From assembly GCF_004364645.1 (NCBI RefSeq), contig NZ_SOAW01000001.1, positions 1,550,001-1,614,000 of the forward strand: 64,000 nucleotides of DNA, read 5' to 3'. The position numbers and the translations under genes were made by a program. The stretch is from Naumannella halotolerans (GTDB taxonomy: Bacteria > Actinomycetota > Actinomycetes > Propionibacteriales > Propionibacteriaceae). Positions 37,402-46,086 of the stretch are shown here, piece by piece; position 1 is the stretch's first letter; each line of letters begins with the position of its first letter. Below the pieces are notes generated by a model, which was not told where the DNA came from, made no database searches, and was given only the letters and a program-made list of their open reading frames with translations.

Positions 37402-38787
37402 TCAGGCGCCGACCAGGCGCTGCGCCAGGTAGTTCTGCACCTGGTCCAGCGCCACCCGCTCCTGACTCATCGAGTCCCGCTCGCGGATCGTGACCGCCTG
37501 GTCGTCCAGGGTGTCGAAGTCGACGGTGATGCAGAACGGCGTACCGATCTCGTCCTGTCGGCGGTAGCGCCGGCCGATCGCCTGGGCGTCGTCGAAGTCG
37601 ACATTCCAGTACTTGCGCAGTTGCGCCGCCAGGTCCTTCGCCTTCGGCGAGAGGTTCTCGTTGCGCGACAGCGGCAGCACCGCAGCCTTCACCGGGGCCA
37701 GGCGCGGGTCCAGCTTCAACACGGTGCGCACATCCACACCGCCCTTGGTGTTGGGGGCCTCGTCCTCGGTGTAGGAATCGACCAGGAAGGCCATCAGCGA
37801 CCGGGTCAGACCGGCCGCAGGCTCGATCACGTACGGTGTCCACCGTTCGTTGTTGGCCTGGTCGAAGTACTCCAATTTCGTACCGGAGTGCTCGGTGTGA
37901 GTGGTCAGGTCGAAGTCGGTGCGGTTGGCGATACCCTCCAGCTCACCGAACTCACTGCCGGCGAAGCCGAAGCGGTACTCGATGTCGACGGTCCGCTTGG
38001 AGTAGTGCGACAGCTTCTCCTTCGGGTGCTCGTAGTGGCGCAGGTTGTCGGGGTCGATGCCCAGATCCACGTACCAGTTGGTCCGCTCGTCCAACCAGTA
38101 GCTGTGCCAGTCCTCGTCGGTCCCGGGCTTGACGAAGAACTCCATCTCCATCTGCTCGAACTCGCGGGTACGGAAGATGAAGTTGCCGGGGGTGATCTCG
38201 TTGCGGAAGCTCTTGCCGGTCTGGGCGATGCCGAACGGCGGCTTCTTCCGTGACGTGGTCATGACCTGGTTGAAGTTGACGAAGATGCCCTGTGCGGTCT
38301 CCGGGCGGAGGTAGGCCAGACCGGACTCGTCCTCGACCACGCCGAGGTGGGTCTTCAACATCATGTTGAACTCACGCGGCTCGGTCCACTGTCCCTTGGT
38401 GCCACAGTGCGGGCAGTTGATCTCGGTGGCGGGGACGGAATCGGGATCGTCGATCCCCTTCTTCTCGGCCACGGCCTCCTGCAGGTGGTCGAGCCGGAAC
38501 CGCTTGTGGCAGGACAGGCATTCGACCAGCGGATCGGTGAAGACACCGACGTGACCGGAGGCGACCCACACCTCGCGGGGCAGGATGATCGAGGAATCGA
38601 TGCCGACCACATCGTCGCGACCGGTGACCATCGACTTCCACCACTGCCGCTTGATGTTCTCCTTCAGCTCCACGCCGTAGGGGCCGTAGTCCCAGGCCGA
38701 CCTGGTGCCGCCGTAGATCTCTCCGGAGGGGAAGACGAATCCGCGCCGCTTGGCGAGGGAGATGACATTGTCGAGGCGGCTGGCCAT
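37402..38787 (-). CDS. glyS: Glycyl-tRNA synthetase (dimeric class II type)
   Basis: A 461-residue class II enzyme that charges tRNA-Gly. It begins [20 protein letters not shown], followed by [19 protein letters not shown], typical of the alpha2 Gly[14 protein letters not shown] (motif 2 region), [20 protein letters not shown] and LTRSLMAFL (motif 3) are clear. A Zn-binding-like C..C (CLSC, CPHC) insert is present. AGGAG precedes ATG 38787. The symbol varies (glyS/glyQS). Confidence 0.95.
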   Translation of the reverse strand: MASRLDNVISLAKRRGFVFPSGEIYGGTRSAWDYGPYGVELKENIKRQWWKSMVTGRDDVVGIDSSIILPREVWVASGHVGVFTDPLVECLSCHKRFRLDHLQEAVAEKKGIDDPDSVPATEINCPHCGTKGQWTEPREFNMMLKTHLGVVEDESGLAYLRPETAQGIFVNFNQVMTTSRKKPPFGIAQTGKSFRNEITPGNFIFRTREFEQMEMEFFVKPGTDEDWHSYWLDERTNWYVDLGIDPDNLRHYEHPKEKLSHYSKRTVDIEYRFGFAGSEFGELEGIANRTDFDLTTHTEHSGTKLEYFDQANNERWTPYVIEPAAGLTRSLMAFLVDSYTEDEAPNTKGGVDVRTVLKLDPRLAPVKAAVLPLSRNENLSPKAKDLAAQLRKYWNVDFDDAQAIGRRYRRQDEIGTPFCITVDFDTLDDQAVTIRERDSMSQERVALDQVQNYLAQRLVGA

Positions 38788-38916
38788 GGGAAACTCCTTG
38801 CACGCTGCCCGGACATCCGGCTGATGCCCGGCACACGGCCGCCAATCCTAGCCGTCGGTGGACCAGCGATGCCCAACCGCCGCTCCGCCGGGCCCGCCGG
38901 GAGATCGCTCGGCGCT

Positions 38917-38954
38917 TTCGGCGAACGCCGAACTTCGCTGGCGCGTGCCAGACT
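38917..38954 (+). promoter_or_regulatory. Candidate promoter with 16-bp palindrome for the fbiC-like gene
   Basis: TTCGGCG-AA-CGCCGAA (38917-38932) is a perfect 7-bp-arm palindrome. A -10-like CAGACT (38949-38954) lies 7 nt before GTG 38962, and the matching -35 position (38926-38931) falls inside the palindrome. A repressor there would control the fbiC-like/monooxygenase pair. Confidence 0.45.
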
Positions 38955-38961
38955 GGGTCGG

Positions 38962-41328
38962 GTGACTCAAGCGCGGACACGAGTGACCGAGGCGGTACGC
39001 GAGACCCTGCAGACAGCCGTCGCCGGGGATGATCTCACCGCACACCAGGTGGAGACGCTGCTGCGGGCCGGCGGCGATGACCTGGACGCACTGCTGGACG
39101 CCGCCGGCGAGCTGCGGGACCGGGGCCTGGCCGAGGCCGGCCGTAGCGGCATCATCACCTACTCCCGCAAGGTCTTCGTGCCATTGACCACCTTGTGTCG
39201 CGACCGTTGTCATTACTGCGTCTTCGTCGACACCCCGGGACAGTTGCAAAAGCTGCACAAACCCCTGTTCATGTCGCCCGACCAGGTGCTCTCGGTGGTC
39301 GCGCAGGGACAGGCGATGGGCTGCAAGGAGGTCCTGCTGACCCTGGGTGACAATCCCGAGGACCGGTGGCCGCAGGCCCGGCAGTGGCTGGACGAGCACG
39401 GCCATGCCTCCACCATTGACTACGTCGCCGCCACCGCCGCCATGATCATCGAGCGGACCGGGTTGTTGCCGCATGCGAACCCTGGAGTGATCACTGCCGA
39501 AGGTTTCGCCCGCCTGCGTCCGGTGGCACCGTCGATGGGGATGATGTTGGAGACCACCTCACGTCAGCTCTTCGAGACCCCCGGCCAGGTGCACCACGGT
39601 TCACCGGACAAGGATCCTGCACTGCGGCTGCAGGTGATCGAGGACGCGGGCCGGGCCGGGGTGCCGTTCACCACCGGTCTGTTGATCGGGATCGGTGAGA
39701 CCGTCGCCGACCGGGCGGAGTCCCTGCTCGCCCTGCGCGAGCTGCACCGGCGGTACGGCCACATCCAGGAAGTGATCATCCAGAACTTCCGGGCCAAGCC
39801 GCGTACCGCGATGCGCGATGTCGCCGACGCCGAGTTCGGCAGCTACCTGGCGGCCGTGGCCACCGCCCGGATCGTCTTCGGTCCCGCGATGCGGATCCAG
39901 GTTCCGCCCAACCTCTCCGATCCGGCCGAGCTGGGGCTGCTGTTGCGAGCAGGGGCGGACGACTGGGGCGGGGTCTCCCCACTGACCGCCGATCACGTGA
40001 ATCCCGAACGCCCGTGGCCGCATCTGGACGAACTGGGCGCGCGTACCTCAGCACTCGGGTTCACCCTGCGGGAGCGATTGACCGCCCAGCCGGAGTACGT
40101 ACTCGACGCTGCGCGGTGGATCGATCCTGGGCTGCGACCCGCGGTCGCCGCCCTGGCCGACCCGCAGACCGGCCTGGCGAGGACTGGGCCGACCGATCGG
40201 CCACGGCCGGACCGACCGGGTGCAACCGGCACGGTGGCCTGGACCGGAAACGGCGCGAGCGAGGAGCTCGCCGATCTGCTCGGCCGGGCCGCAGCGGATC
40301 CGACCGCCCCGAGCGATGCCGACTGGGTACGGCTGCTGCAGACCGAGGGTGAGGAGTTGCAGCTGCTGACCGAGACCGCCGATGACGTCCGGCGCTACAC
40401 CGTCGGGGAGGCGATCTCGATGGTGGTCAATCGCAATCTCACCTCCACCGGCCTGACCTCCGACTCGTCGATGGACCCGAGCTCGTTCACCTTGGACCAG
40501 GTCGGCGAGATCGCCGCAGACGCCTGGCAGCTGGGTGCCACCGAGATCTGCGTCCAAGGCCTGTTGGGCGCCGAACGGGACCCCCTGGACTACCTGCGGA
40601 TCGTGGAGGCGATCAAACAGGCGACCCCCCGGATGCATGTCCACGCCTACCGCCCGGCCGATGTCGCTGATCTGGCGGCCCGCGGCGGTCTGGGCCTGGA
40701 CGGTGCGCTGCAGGCAATGCGGGAAGCGGGCGTCAACACCGTCCCCGGCACCGGGGTGAAGGTACTGAGCGAGCGGGTACGGCAGGCGATCGCGCCGGGC
40801 GACTGCGCGATCGCCGACTGGACCACGTCGATCATCGCCGCCCATCGGGCTGGCTTCGGATCCACCTCGGTCCTCTTCTACGGTCACGTGGAGGAGGCGG
40901 CCGAACGTGTGGCCCACCTGCGCGAGTTGCGGCGGATCCAGGCGCTCACCGGTGGCTTCAACGAGTTCGTACCGATTCCACTGCCGGGTCACCGCTCGTC
41001 GCTGGTGTCCGGTCGGAGCGAACTGGACGAACACCGGGCGATGGTGGCGGTCTCCCGGCTGCTGTTGTCGGGTGCGATCTCGCACATCCAGATCCCCTGG
41101 ACCCGGCTGGGCGCCGAGCAGTCGGCGGTACTCCTGGGATCGGGGGGTGATGATCTCGGTGGCACCCTGCTGGATGGCCGGGTACGGCCCCGCGCCGGGA
41201 TCGAGTACGGCCACGAGTTCCCACTGGCTCGCGGTGCCCAACTGGCCGCCCGCCTGATGCGCCCGTTCCGGCAGCGCACGACCGACTACCGCGAGCCCGA
41301 CCCGGACCGGAAGCTGCCGCTGCGATGA
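38962..41328 (+). CDS. FO synthase-like protein (CofG+CofH fusion) with inactive-looking CofH half
   Basis: A 788-residue FbiC homologue. FbiC makes the deazaflavin FO, precursor of cofactor F420, using two radical-SAM domains. The CofG half (about 60-400) keeps the cluster motif C79-x3-C83-x2-C86 (CRDRCHYC), APSMGMMLETTSRQLFET, GSPDKDPALRL, QNFRAKPRTAM and GGVSPLTADHVNPERPWP. The CofH half is recognisable by VVNRNL (488-493), MHVHAY, FYGHVEEAAERVAHLREL, GGFNEFVPIPLPG and DDLGGTLL. At 499, 503 and 506, where CxxxCxxC should be, it has Thr, Ser and Pro. No frameshift is seen. The second half probably cannot bind the cluster. GTG 38962 is preceded by CAGACT 7 nt upstream. The stop overlaps the next start (ATGA). 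Confidence 0.85.
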   Translation: MTQARTRVTEAVRETLQTAVAGDDLTAHQVETLLRAGGDDLDALLDAAGELRDRGLAEAGRSGIITYSRKVFVPLTTLCRDRCHYCVFVDTPGQLQKLHKPLFMSPDQVLSVVAQGQAMGCKEVLLTLGDNPEDRWPQARQWLDEHGHASTIDYVAATAAMIIERTGLLPHANPGVITAEGFARLRPVAPSMGMMLETTSRQLFETPGQVHHGSPDKDPALRLQVIEDAGRAGVPFTTGLLIGIGETVADRAESLLALRELHRRYGHIQEVIIQNFRAKPRTAMRDVADAEFGSYLAAVATARIVFGPAMRIQVPPNLSDPAELGLLLRAGADDWGGVSPLTADHVNPERPWPHLDELGARTSALGFTLRERLTAQPEYVLDAARWIDPGLRPAVAALADPQTGLARTGPTDRPRPDRPGATGTVAWTGNGASEELADLLGRAAADPTAPSDADWVRLLQTEGEELQLLTETADDVRRYTVGEAISMVVNRNLTSTGLTSDSSMDPSSFTLDQVGEIAADAWQLGATEICVQGLLGAERDPLDYLRIVEAIKQATPRMHVHAYRPADVADLAARGGLGLDGALQAMREAGVNTVPGTGVKVLSERVRQAIAPGDCAIADWTTSIIAAHRAGFGSTSVLFYGHVEEAAERVAHLRELRRIQALTGGFNEFVPIPLPGHRSSLVSGRSELDEHRAMVAVSRLLLSGAISHIQIPWTRLGAEQSAVLLGSGGDDLGGTLLDGRVRPRAGIEYGHEFPLARGAQLAARLMRPFRQRTTDYREPDPDRKLPLR

Positions 41329-42821
41329 GCGCCGACCGAGTGCCGGTGGTGATCATCGGTGCGGGATTCGCCGGTATCGCCTTGGCGATGCAGTTGCAGC
41401 GCAGCGGGTGGGACTCCTTCGTGATCATCGAACGGGGTGACTCGGTCGGCGGCACCTGGCGGGACAACCACTACCCCGGTGTCGCCTGCGATGTCCCGTC
41501 CCATCTCTACGCACTGCGCGATCATCCGAATCCGGACTGGTCGTCGATGTTCGCGCCGGGTGCGGAGATCCACCGCTACCTGCGCGCAGTCGTCGACGAG
41601 GAGGGCTTGGGCGAGCGACTGCGGCTGCAGACGACGATGTCGGCCGCCCGTTGGTGTACCGACCACTGGCAGCTCACCCTGAACTCGGCCGATGGGCGGG
41701 TGAGCGAACTGCGGGCAGACAACCTGGTGCTCGCCTGCGGGCGGCTGACCGAACCCCGCCTGCCCGAAGTGCCCGGCCTGGACAGCTTCGCCGGACCGTG
41801 GTTCCACACCGCCCGATGGGATCACCGGATCGACCTGACCGACGCGCGGGTGGGGCTGGTCGGAACCGGGGCCAGTGCGGTGCAGCTGCTCCCCGAACTG
41901 GTCCGAGCAGGCAGCCGGGTCCTGTTGTACCAGCGCAGCGCGGCCTGGATCATGCCCCGGCAGGGGCGCGACTACAGCCCCACCGAACGACGACGTTTCG
42001 CTGCCGGGAACGGCGTGCTCGAGCGGACCCGGGAACGACTCCTGGTCGAGGGCGAGGAGCGCTTCGCCTCCCGTTCGGGTGACCCGGTCGCTGCCGGTGC
42101 CGCGGCCGAGGTGGCCCGGGAGCATCTGCGGTCGCAGGTGGCCGATGCCGAGTTGCGCGCAGCACTGACCCCTGACCATGCCTTCGGCTGCAAACGGGTC
42201 CTGTTGTCCGATGAGTTCTACCCCGCGGTGGCATCGGACCGGGTCGAACTCGTGTCCTCGGCGTTGGCGGGCGTGGACCGATCATCCCTGATCGCCGCCG
42301 ACGGGTCCCGACGGGACTGCGATGTGCTGGTGCTGGCGACCGGATTCTGGACCACCCGACAGCCCTATGCCGAACTGGTGGTCGGTGAGCAGGAAAGATC
42401 ACTGGCCGATCACTGGGCGAGCGGCATGACCGCCTTTGCCTCGACCGTGGTCAGCGGGTTCCCCAACCTCTTCGTGCTGAATGGTCCGAACGCCTCCCTG
42501 GGCCACAACTCCTCGGTCCTGATGGCCGAGGAACAGGCCGGGTACGTGAGCCGTACCCTGCACCGGTTCCCCGGCGTCCGGCGGGTGCGGCCCAGCGCCG
42601 AGGACGCCTGGACCCGGGAGATCGCGATCGCCGCCGTGGACACACCATGGCTCCGGGGCGGTTGTCGCAACTGGTACGTCGACGAGCGATCCGGTCGCCT
42701 GACGCTGCTCTGGCCGGGCACCATCGACGATTTCCACCGACGGCTGCAGGCCGCCGACGGATCGGAGTTCGATCAGCTGCCGCGGGGACGATTCTCCCCC
42801 ACCGCCTCGATGGTGCCGTAG
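41325..42821 (+). CDS. Flavin-dependent monooxygenase, Baeyer-Villiger type
   Basis: A 498-residue class B flavoprotein. The FAD motif is VVIIGAGFAGIALA, followed by GGTWRDNHYPGVACDVPSHLY. The Baeyer-Villiger fingerprint region is FAGPWFHTARWD, the NADPH motif is GLVGTGASAVQLLPEL and VLVLATGFWTT follows. Such enzymes insert oxygen into ketones or oxidise N/S groups using NADPH and O2. ATG 41325 overlaps the stop of the FbiC-like gene by 4 bp, so both are translated from one mRNA. The substrate is unknown. A joint role with the deazaflavin-type protein is inference. Confidence 0.87.
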   Translation: MSADRVPVVIIGAGFAGIALAMQLQRSGWDSFVIIERGDSVGGTWRDNHYPGVACDVPSHLYALRDHPNPDWSSMFAPGAEIHRYLRAVVDEEGLGERLRLQTTMSAARWCTDHWQLTLNSADGRVSELRADNLVLACGRLTEPRLPEVPGLDSFAGPWFHTARWDHRIDLTDARVGLVGTGASAVQLLPELVRAGSRVLLYQRSAAWIMPRQGRDYSPTERRRFAAGNGVLERTRERLLVEGEERFASRSGDPVAAGAAAEVAREHLRSQVADAELRAALTPDHAFGCKRVLLSDEFYPAVASDRVELVSSALAGVDRSSLIAADGSRRDCDVLVLATGFWTTRQPYAELVVGEQERSLADHWASGMTAFASTVVSGFPNLFVLNGPNASLGHNSSVLMAEEQAGYVSRTLHRFPGVRRVRPSAEDAWTREIAIAAVDTPWLRGGCRNWYVDERSGRLTLLWPGTIDDFHRRLQAADGSEFDQLPRGRFSPTASMVP

Positions 42822-43081
42822 GCCGACGGTTCGTCGATCGCCATCGACAGCACGGGCACCACGCTCAGTTTGGACTCGTACCCCCCGAGGGCGCGCCGGT
42901 AGGAGCCCACGTCGGCCCAGCGGGAGGCGAGCACCCACAGCTCCGGTTCGTCGAGATTGCGCAGCAGATCGATCGACACAAGACCGGGCTTGTCGGACAG
43001 GACCTCGATCACCGTCGCCATCCGGGAATCGAACTCCGACCGCTGGGCATCGGTGACCCGGAACCGATTGATCACCAACAT
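42773..43081 (-). CDS. Antibiotic biosynthesis monooxygenase (ABM) family protein
   Basis: A 102-residue ferredoxin-like fold protein with LVINRFRVTDAQRSEFDSRM at the start, KPGLVSIDLLRNLDEPELWV and ASRWADVGSYRRAL. This is the ABM pattern of small cofactor-free monooxygenases or haem-degrading relatives. ATG 43081 has GAAGGGG 6 nt upstream. ATG 43087 has none. It overlaps the end of the convergent flavin monooxygenase by 49 bp. Substrate unknown. Confidence 0.8.
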   Translation of the reverse strand: MLVINRFRVTDAQRSEFDSRMATVIEVLSDKPGLVSIDLLRNLDEPELWVLASRWADVGSYRRALGGYESKLSVVPVLSMAIDEPSAYGTIEAVGENRPRGS

Positions 43082-43175
43082 CGGCATCCCCTTCGCGGCC
43101 CTCGGCTTTCCCGATGACCCTCGGCTCCTGGACCACCCTCGGTCTATTTGCCAACCCTCGGCTTCCCGCGACCCT

Positions 43176-43379
43176 CGGCTTCCCTCGAATCCTCGCCGAC
43201 CTCCGGCTTCCCTCGAATCCTCGCCAACCTCCGGCTGCCCTCAAATCCTCGCCGACCTCCGGCTTCCCTCGAATCCTCACCTCCGGTTCCTCGACGAAGC
43301 TCGACTTCCCGCCGACTCGGCTCCTCGGCGACCTCGACTTCCCGCCGACTCGGCTCCTCGGCGACCTCGACTTCTCGAT
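43176..43379. repeat. 28-bp and 33-bp tandem repeats
   Basis: Units of 28 bp occupy 43176-43203, 43204-43231 and 43232-43259, with a shortened fourth to about 43283. An exact 33-bp unit then repeats at 43300-43332 and 43333-43365, with part of a third to about 43379. Units abut with no spacers, so this is not a CRISPR array. They have no ribosome site and the reading frame is not conserved. Probably non-coding. Confidence 0.8.
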
Positions 43380-43403
43380 GACATCCTCACACAGTGGCAA
43401 CAA

Positions 43404-43497
43404 GACAAACGTCACACTCGATCCGATCCCGAGACACCCACCCTGCGCCATGACGCGCTGAACCGCTCCGGACCGCCGATCGAGTGTGACGCTTGTC
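43404..43497. mobile_element. MITE-like palindromic element, copy A
   Basis: Ninety-four bp bounded by 20-bp inverted repeats (43404-43423 and 43478-43497, 19 of 20 paired). The core contains GCGCCATGACGCGCTGAACC, shared with copies B and C. No coding capacity. The element is preceded by ACAGTGGCAACAA, also found before copy B. Confidence 0.7.
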
Positions 43498-43517
43498 CTG
43501 AGCGGCAGCGACCCGAC

Positions 43518-43770
43518 GCACTGGTGACCTCGATCCGGCAGGTGACTGGTCAGCACTGCACGAGGGCGGCAGCGGGACAGGCACAGCGGCAGCAAGGCAT
43601 AAGTCGGACAGTGGCAACAAGACAAGCGTCACACTCGATCCGATGCGGAGACACCCACCCCGCGCCATGACGCGCTGAACCACTCCTGACCGCCGATCGA
43701 GTGTGACGCTTGTCCTGCTGAGCGACCGAGTACCCCGGTGCACAACCGGTCGGCGATCAACCCAACCCCT
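43518..43770. repeat. Long dispersed repeat, first copy (contains palindromic element B)
   Basis: About 250 bp that closely match 44054-44298. It starts GCACTGGTGACCTCGATCC and ends GATCAACCCAACCCCT. It includes element B (43621-43714), whose 20-bp terminal inverted repeats are perfect. No gene is seen. The unit looks like a duplicated non-autonomous element. Confidence 0.75.
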
Positions 43771-44053
43771 CGTCGACGACCCATCCGACTGCCCGCGACC
43801 GATCCGCGACCACGTCGCCAAGTGCTTCGGGTTGTTGTCGACGGCAACGGACCACGGTGACGGTCCGGCCGTGGGCATCTCATCACCCAGGCACCAGCGA
43901 TTCGGACTCGCACGACACCGACGATCCGACCCGCCCGCAGGAGTCGGTCTCACCGTGGCAGCAAGACAGACACACCAGCGGTGATCTGGTGACGGTGCTG
44001 CTCCTGGAGCGTCTGCCCGCAACCTTCTCGCCGACCGTCGCCAGTCTCTGATC

Positions 44054-44298
44054 GCACTGGTGACCTCGATCCGGCAGGTGACTGGTCAGCACTGCACGAG
44101 GGCGGCAGCGGGACAGTCACAGCGGCAGCAAGGCAAGCGTCGGGCAGCGGCACAAGACAAACGTCACACTCGATCCGATCCCGAGGCATACACCCCGCGC
44201 CATGACGCGCTGAACCGCTCCGCATCGAGTGTGACGTTTGTCTTGCTGAGCGACCGAAGACCCCGGTGCACAACCGGTTGGCGATCAACCCAACCCCT
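44054..44298. repeat. Long dispersed repeat, second copy (contains palindromic element C)
   Basis: Second copy of the 43518-43770 unit with point changes and small deletions. Element C (44156-44242, 87 bp) has 19-bp perfect inverted ends. Another TGACGTTTGTCTTG fragment of the inverted end lies just after it (44298-44311), about 60 bp before the Zur box of znuA. Confidence 0.75.
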
Positions 44299-44350
44299 GA
44301 CGTTTGTCTTGCAGACCGTCCGACACGAACTCCGGTCCAGAACCCGCGAT

Positions 44351-44388
44351 TTGACCTCGGGTCAGACTTGAATGAAAATCATTTCCAT
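44351..44388 (+). promoter_or_regulatory. znuA promoter with Zur box
   Basis: ATGAAAAT-C-ATTTCCAT (44372-44388) is a 17-bp palindrome with 7 of 8 arm positions paired, close to the actinobacterial Zur box (TGAAAATGATTTTCA type). A -35 TTGACC (44351-44356) stands 17 bp before GAAAAT inside the box, so Zur-Zn would cover the -10. Transcription would begin at about 44386, directly at ATG 44387. Confidence 0.8.
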
Positions 44389-45355
44389 GAAGCTTCGTCT
44401 GCTCGCCCCGCTGGCCGCCGCACCCCTGCTGCTCACCGCCTGTGCCACCGACTCCGCCGACCCCGGTGCGAACCCCGAAGCGCTGACCGTGGTGACGAGT
44501 TTCTACCCGCTGCAGTACACCGCCGAACAGGTCGGCGGGGACCAGGTCTCGGTCGAGACCCTCACCCAGCCCGGCGCCGAACCGCACGACCTCGAGCTCA
44601 CGCCGCAACAGGTGGCCTCGATCACCGATGCCGATCTGGTCATCTACCTGGCAGGTCTGCAACCGGCCGTCGACGAAGCCATCGCCGAGGCGCAGCCGGC
44701 CCATGTCCTCGAGGTCGGAGCACTGGTGGAGCGGATCGACGGCACCGAGGAGTCGGCCGAGCACGACCATGCCGAGGGCGAGCATGCCGAGGGCGAGCAC
44801 ACCGAATCCGAGCACGCCGAGGACGAGCACGACCACGGCAGCCTCGACCCGCACATCTGGCTCGATCCGGAGAACATGGTCGCCATCTCCGACGGTGTCG
44901 CCGCAGCCCTGACCGAGCTGCAGCCCGACGGTGGCTTCGACCAGCGTGCCGACACGCTCGACACCACCATGCAGGACCTGGACCAGCGATTCAGCGAGGG
45001 CCTGGCCGAGTGCGAGACCCGTACCTTCATCACCTCTCATGCCGCATTCGCCTATCTGGCCCAGCGCTACGACCTGGAGCAGATCTCCATCCGCGGCATC
45101 TCACCCGACGAGGAGCCTTCGGCGGCCCGGATCGCCGAGGTGCAGGAACTGGCGAAGGCCGACAACATCACCACGATCTTCTACGAGACGCTGGTCTCAC
45201 CCGCGGTCTCCGAGGCCGTCGCCAACGACCTGGGCCTGGTCACCGATGTGCTCGACCCGCTCGAGGGTTTGACCGACGCATCGCGCGGAACCGACTACGT
45301 TTCTGTCATGGACTCCAACCTGGAGGCCCTGCGTACCGCGAACCGGTGCCAGTGA
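44387..45355 (+). CDS. znuA: Zinc ABC transporter substrate-binding lipoprotein
   Basis: A 322-residue lipoprotein that captures zinc outside the membrane. The signal peptide ends in lipobox LLTAC (Cys19). It has the cluster A-I fold with FYPLQYTAEQVGGD, EPHDLELTPQQV, a His/Asp/Glu-rich loop (about 118-148, alternating EH and DH), DPHIWLDPENM and the HAAFAYLAQRY metal-site region. The loop is typical of ZnuA. ATG 44372 is also in frame but lies within the Zur box. I prefer ATG 44387, consistent with a leaderless transcript. Confidence 0.93.
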   Translation: MKLRLLAPLAAAPLLLTACATDSADPGANPEALTVVTSFYPLQYTAEQVGGDQVSVETLTQPGAEPHDLELTPQQVASITDADLVIYLAGLQPAVDEAIAEAQPAHVLEVGALVERIDGTEESAEHDHAEGEHAEGEHTESEHAEDEHDHGSLDPHIWLDPENMVAISDGVAAALTELQPDGGFDQRADTLDTTMQDLDQRFSEGLAECETRTFITSHAAFAYLAQRYDLEQISIRGISPDEEPSAARIAEVQELAKADNITTIFYETLVSPAVSEAVANDLGLVTDVLDPLEGLTDASRGTDYVSVMDSNLEALRTANRCQ

Positions 45356-46086
45356 CCGCCGCGGCGACCGCCGCCACCGTGAGGACAGTTCCCGACAGTG
45401 ACAGTGGTACCCCGATGAGCGTCGCCATCGACGCCGAACACCTGACGGTCTCCCTCGGCGGCCCCCCGGTGCTGCGCGATGTCAGTTTCGCGGTCCGGAC
45501 CGGTGAGTCGGTGGGCCTGTTCGGCGCCAACGGCTCCGGCAAGACGACCTTGCTGCGGACCCTGCTCGGCCTGGTCCGCCCCGAGTCCGGACACAGTTCA
45601 CTGTTCGGCACCGAGATCAGCCGTTTCGGTGACTGGAAGCTGATCGGGTACGTACCCCAGCGCTCGACCGTCGCGATGGACGCCGCCACGGTGGCCGAGG
45701 TGGTCGCCTCCGGCCGGCTCCCCCATCGCCGCCCCTTCGTACCGGCCCGGGCCGCCGACCGGAAGGCCTGTGCCGCCGCCCTGGAACAGGTCGGCGTGGC
45801 CGCGCTGGCGCGACGGGAGTTCCAGAAGTTGTCCGGCGGCCAGCAGCAACGGGTGCTGATCGCCCGGGCACTCGCCGGTGAACCCGAGTTGCTCTTCCTC
45901 GACGAGCCACTGGCCGGCATCGACCTGCCCAGCCAGCAGGCCCTGGCCGAGACACTGCACTCACTGAACGAATCGGGCCGAACCCTGTTCACGGTGCTGC
46001 ACGACGCCGGCCCCCTGGCCGACATCCTGCAGCGGCGGTTGACCCTGGTGAACGGCAGGCTCGACCGGGACGAGGCCACCCGATGA
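45352..46086 (+). CDS. znuC: Zinc ABC transporter ATP-binding protein
   Basis: A 244-residue ABC ATPase powering ZnuAB. Walker A is GANGSGKTTL, the signature LSGGQQQRVLIARAL, Walker B LLFLDEPLAGID and the H-loop histidine is in VLHDAGPLA. GTG 45352 overlaps the znuA stop (GTGA). ATG 45415 gives a more usual N-terminus and is an alternative. A 20-codon frame from 46083 bridges its stop to znuB. Confidence 0.92.
   Translation: MTAAATAATVRTVPDSDSGTPMSVAIDAEHLTVSLGGPPVLRDVSFAVRTGESVGLFGANGSGKTTLLRTLLGLVRPESGHSSLFGTEISRFGDWKLIGYVPQRSTVAMDAATVAEVVASGRLPHRRPFVPARAADRKACAAALEQVGVAALARREFQKLSGGQQQRVLIARALAGEPELLFLDEPLAGIDLPSQQALAETLHSLNESGRTLFTVLHDAGPLADILQRRLTLVNGRLDRDEATR

Larger units (their letters stand above)
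43082..44350. other. Repeat-rich non-coding region between the ABM gene and znuA
   Basis: About 1.27 kb without a supportable gene. It holds the tandem and palindromic repeats listed separately, plus unique stretches (43771-44053) in which I see nothing. Open frames here are arginine/serine-rich, overlap on both strands and follow the repeat units. Confidence 0.7.

Noticed and set aside
43176-43379. CRISPR array
   Set aside because: The 28-bp and 33-bp units abut without unique spacers and no cas gene is in the window.
44266-45351. N-terminal extension of znuC through znuA
   Set aside because: The frame is open upstream but lies over znuA in another frame. The ABC domain starts after 45415.
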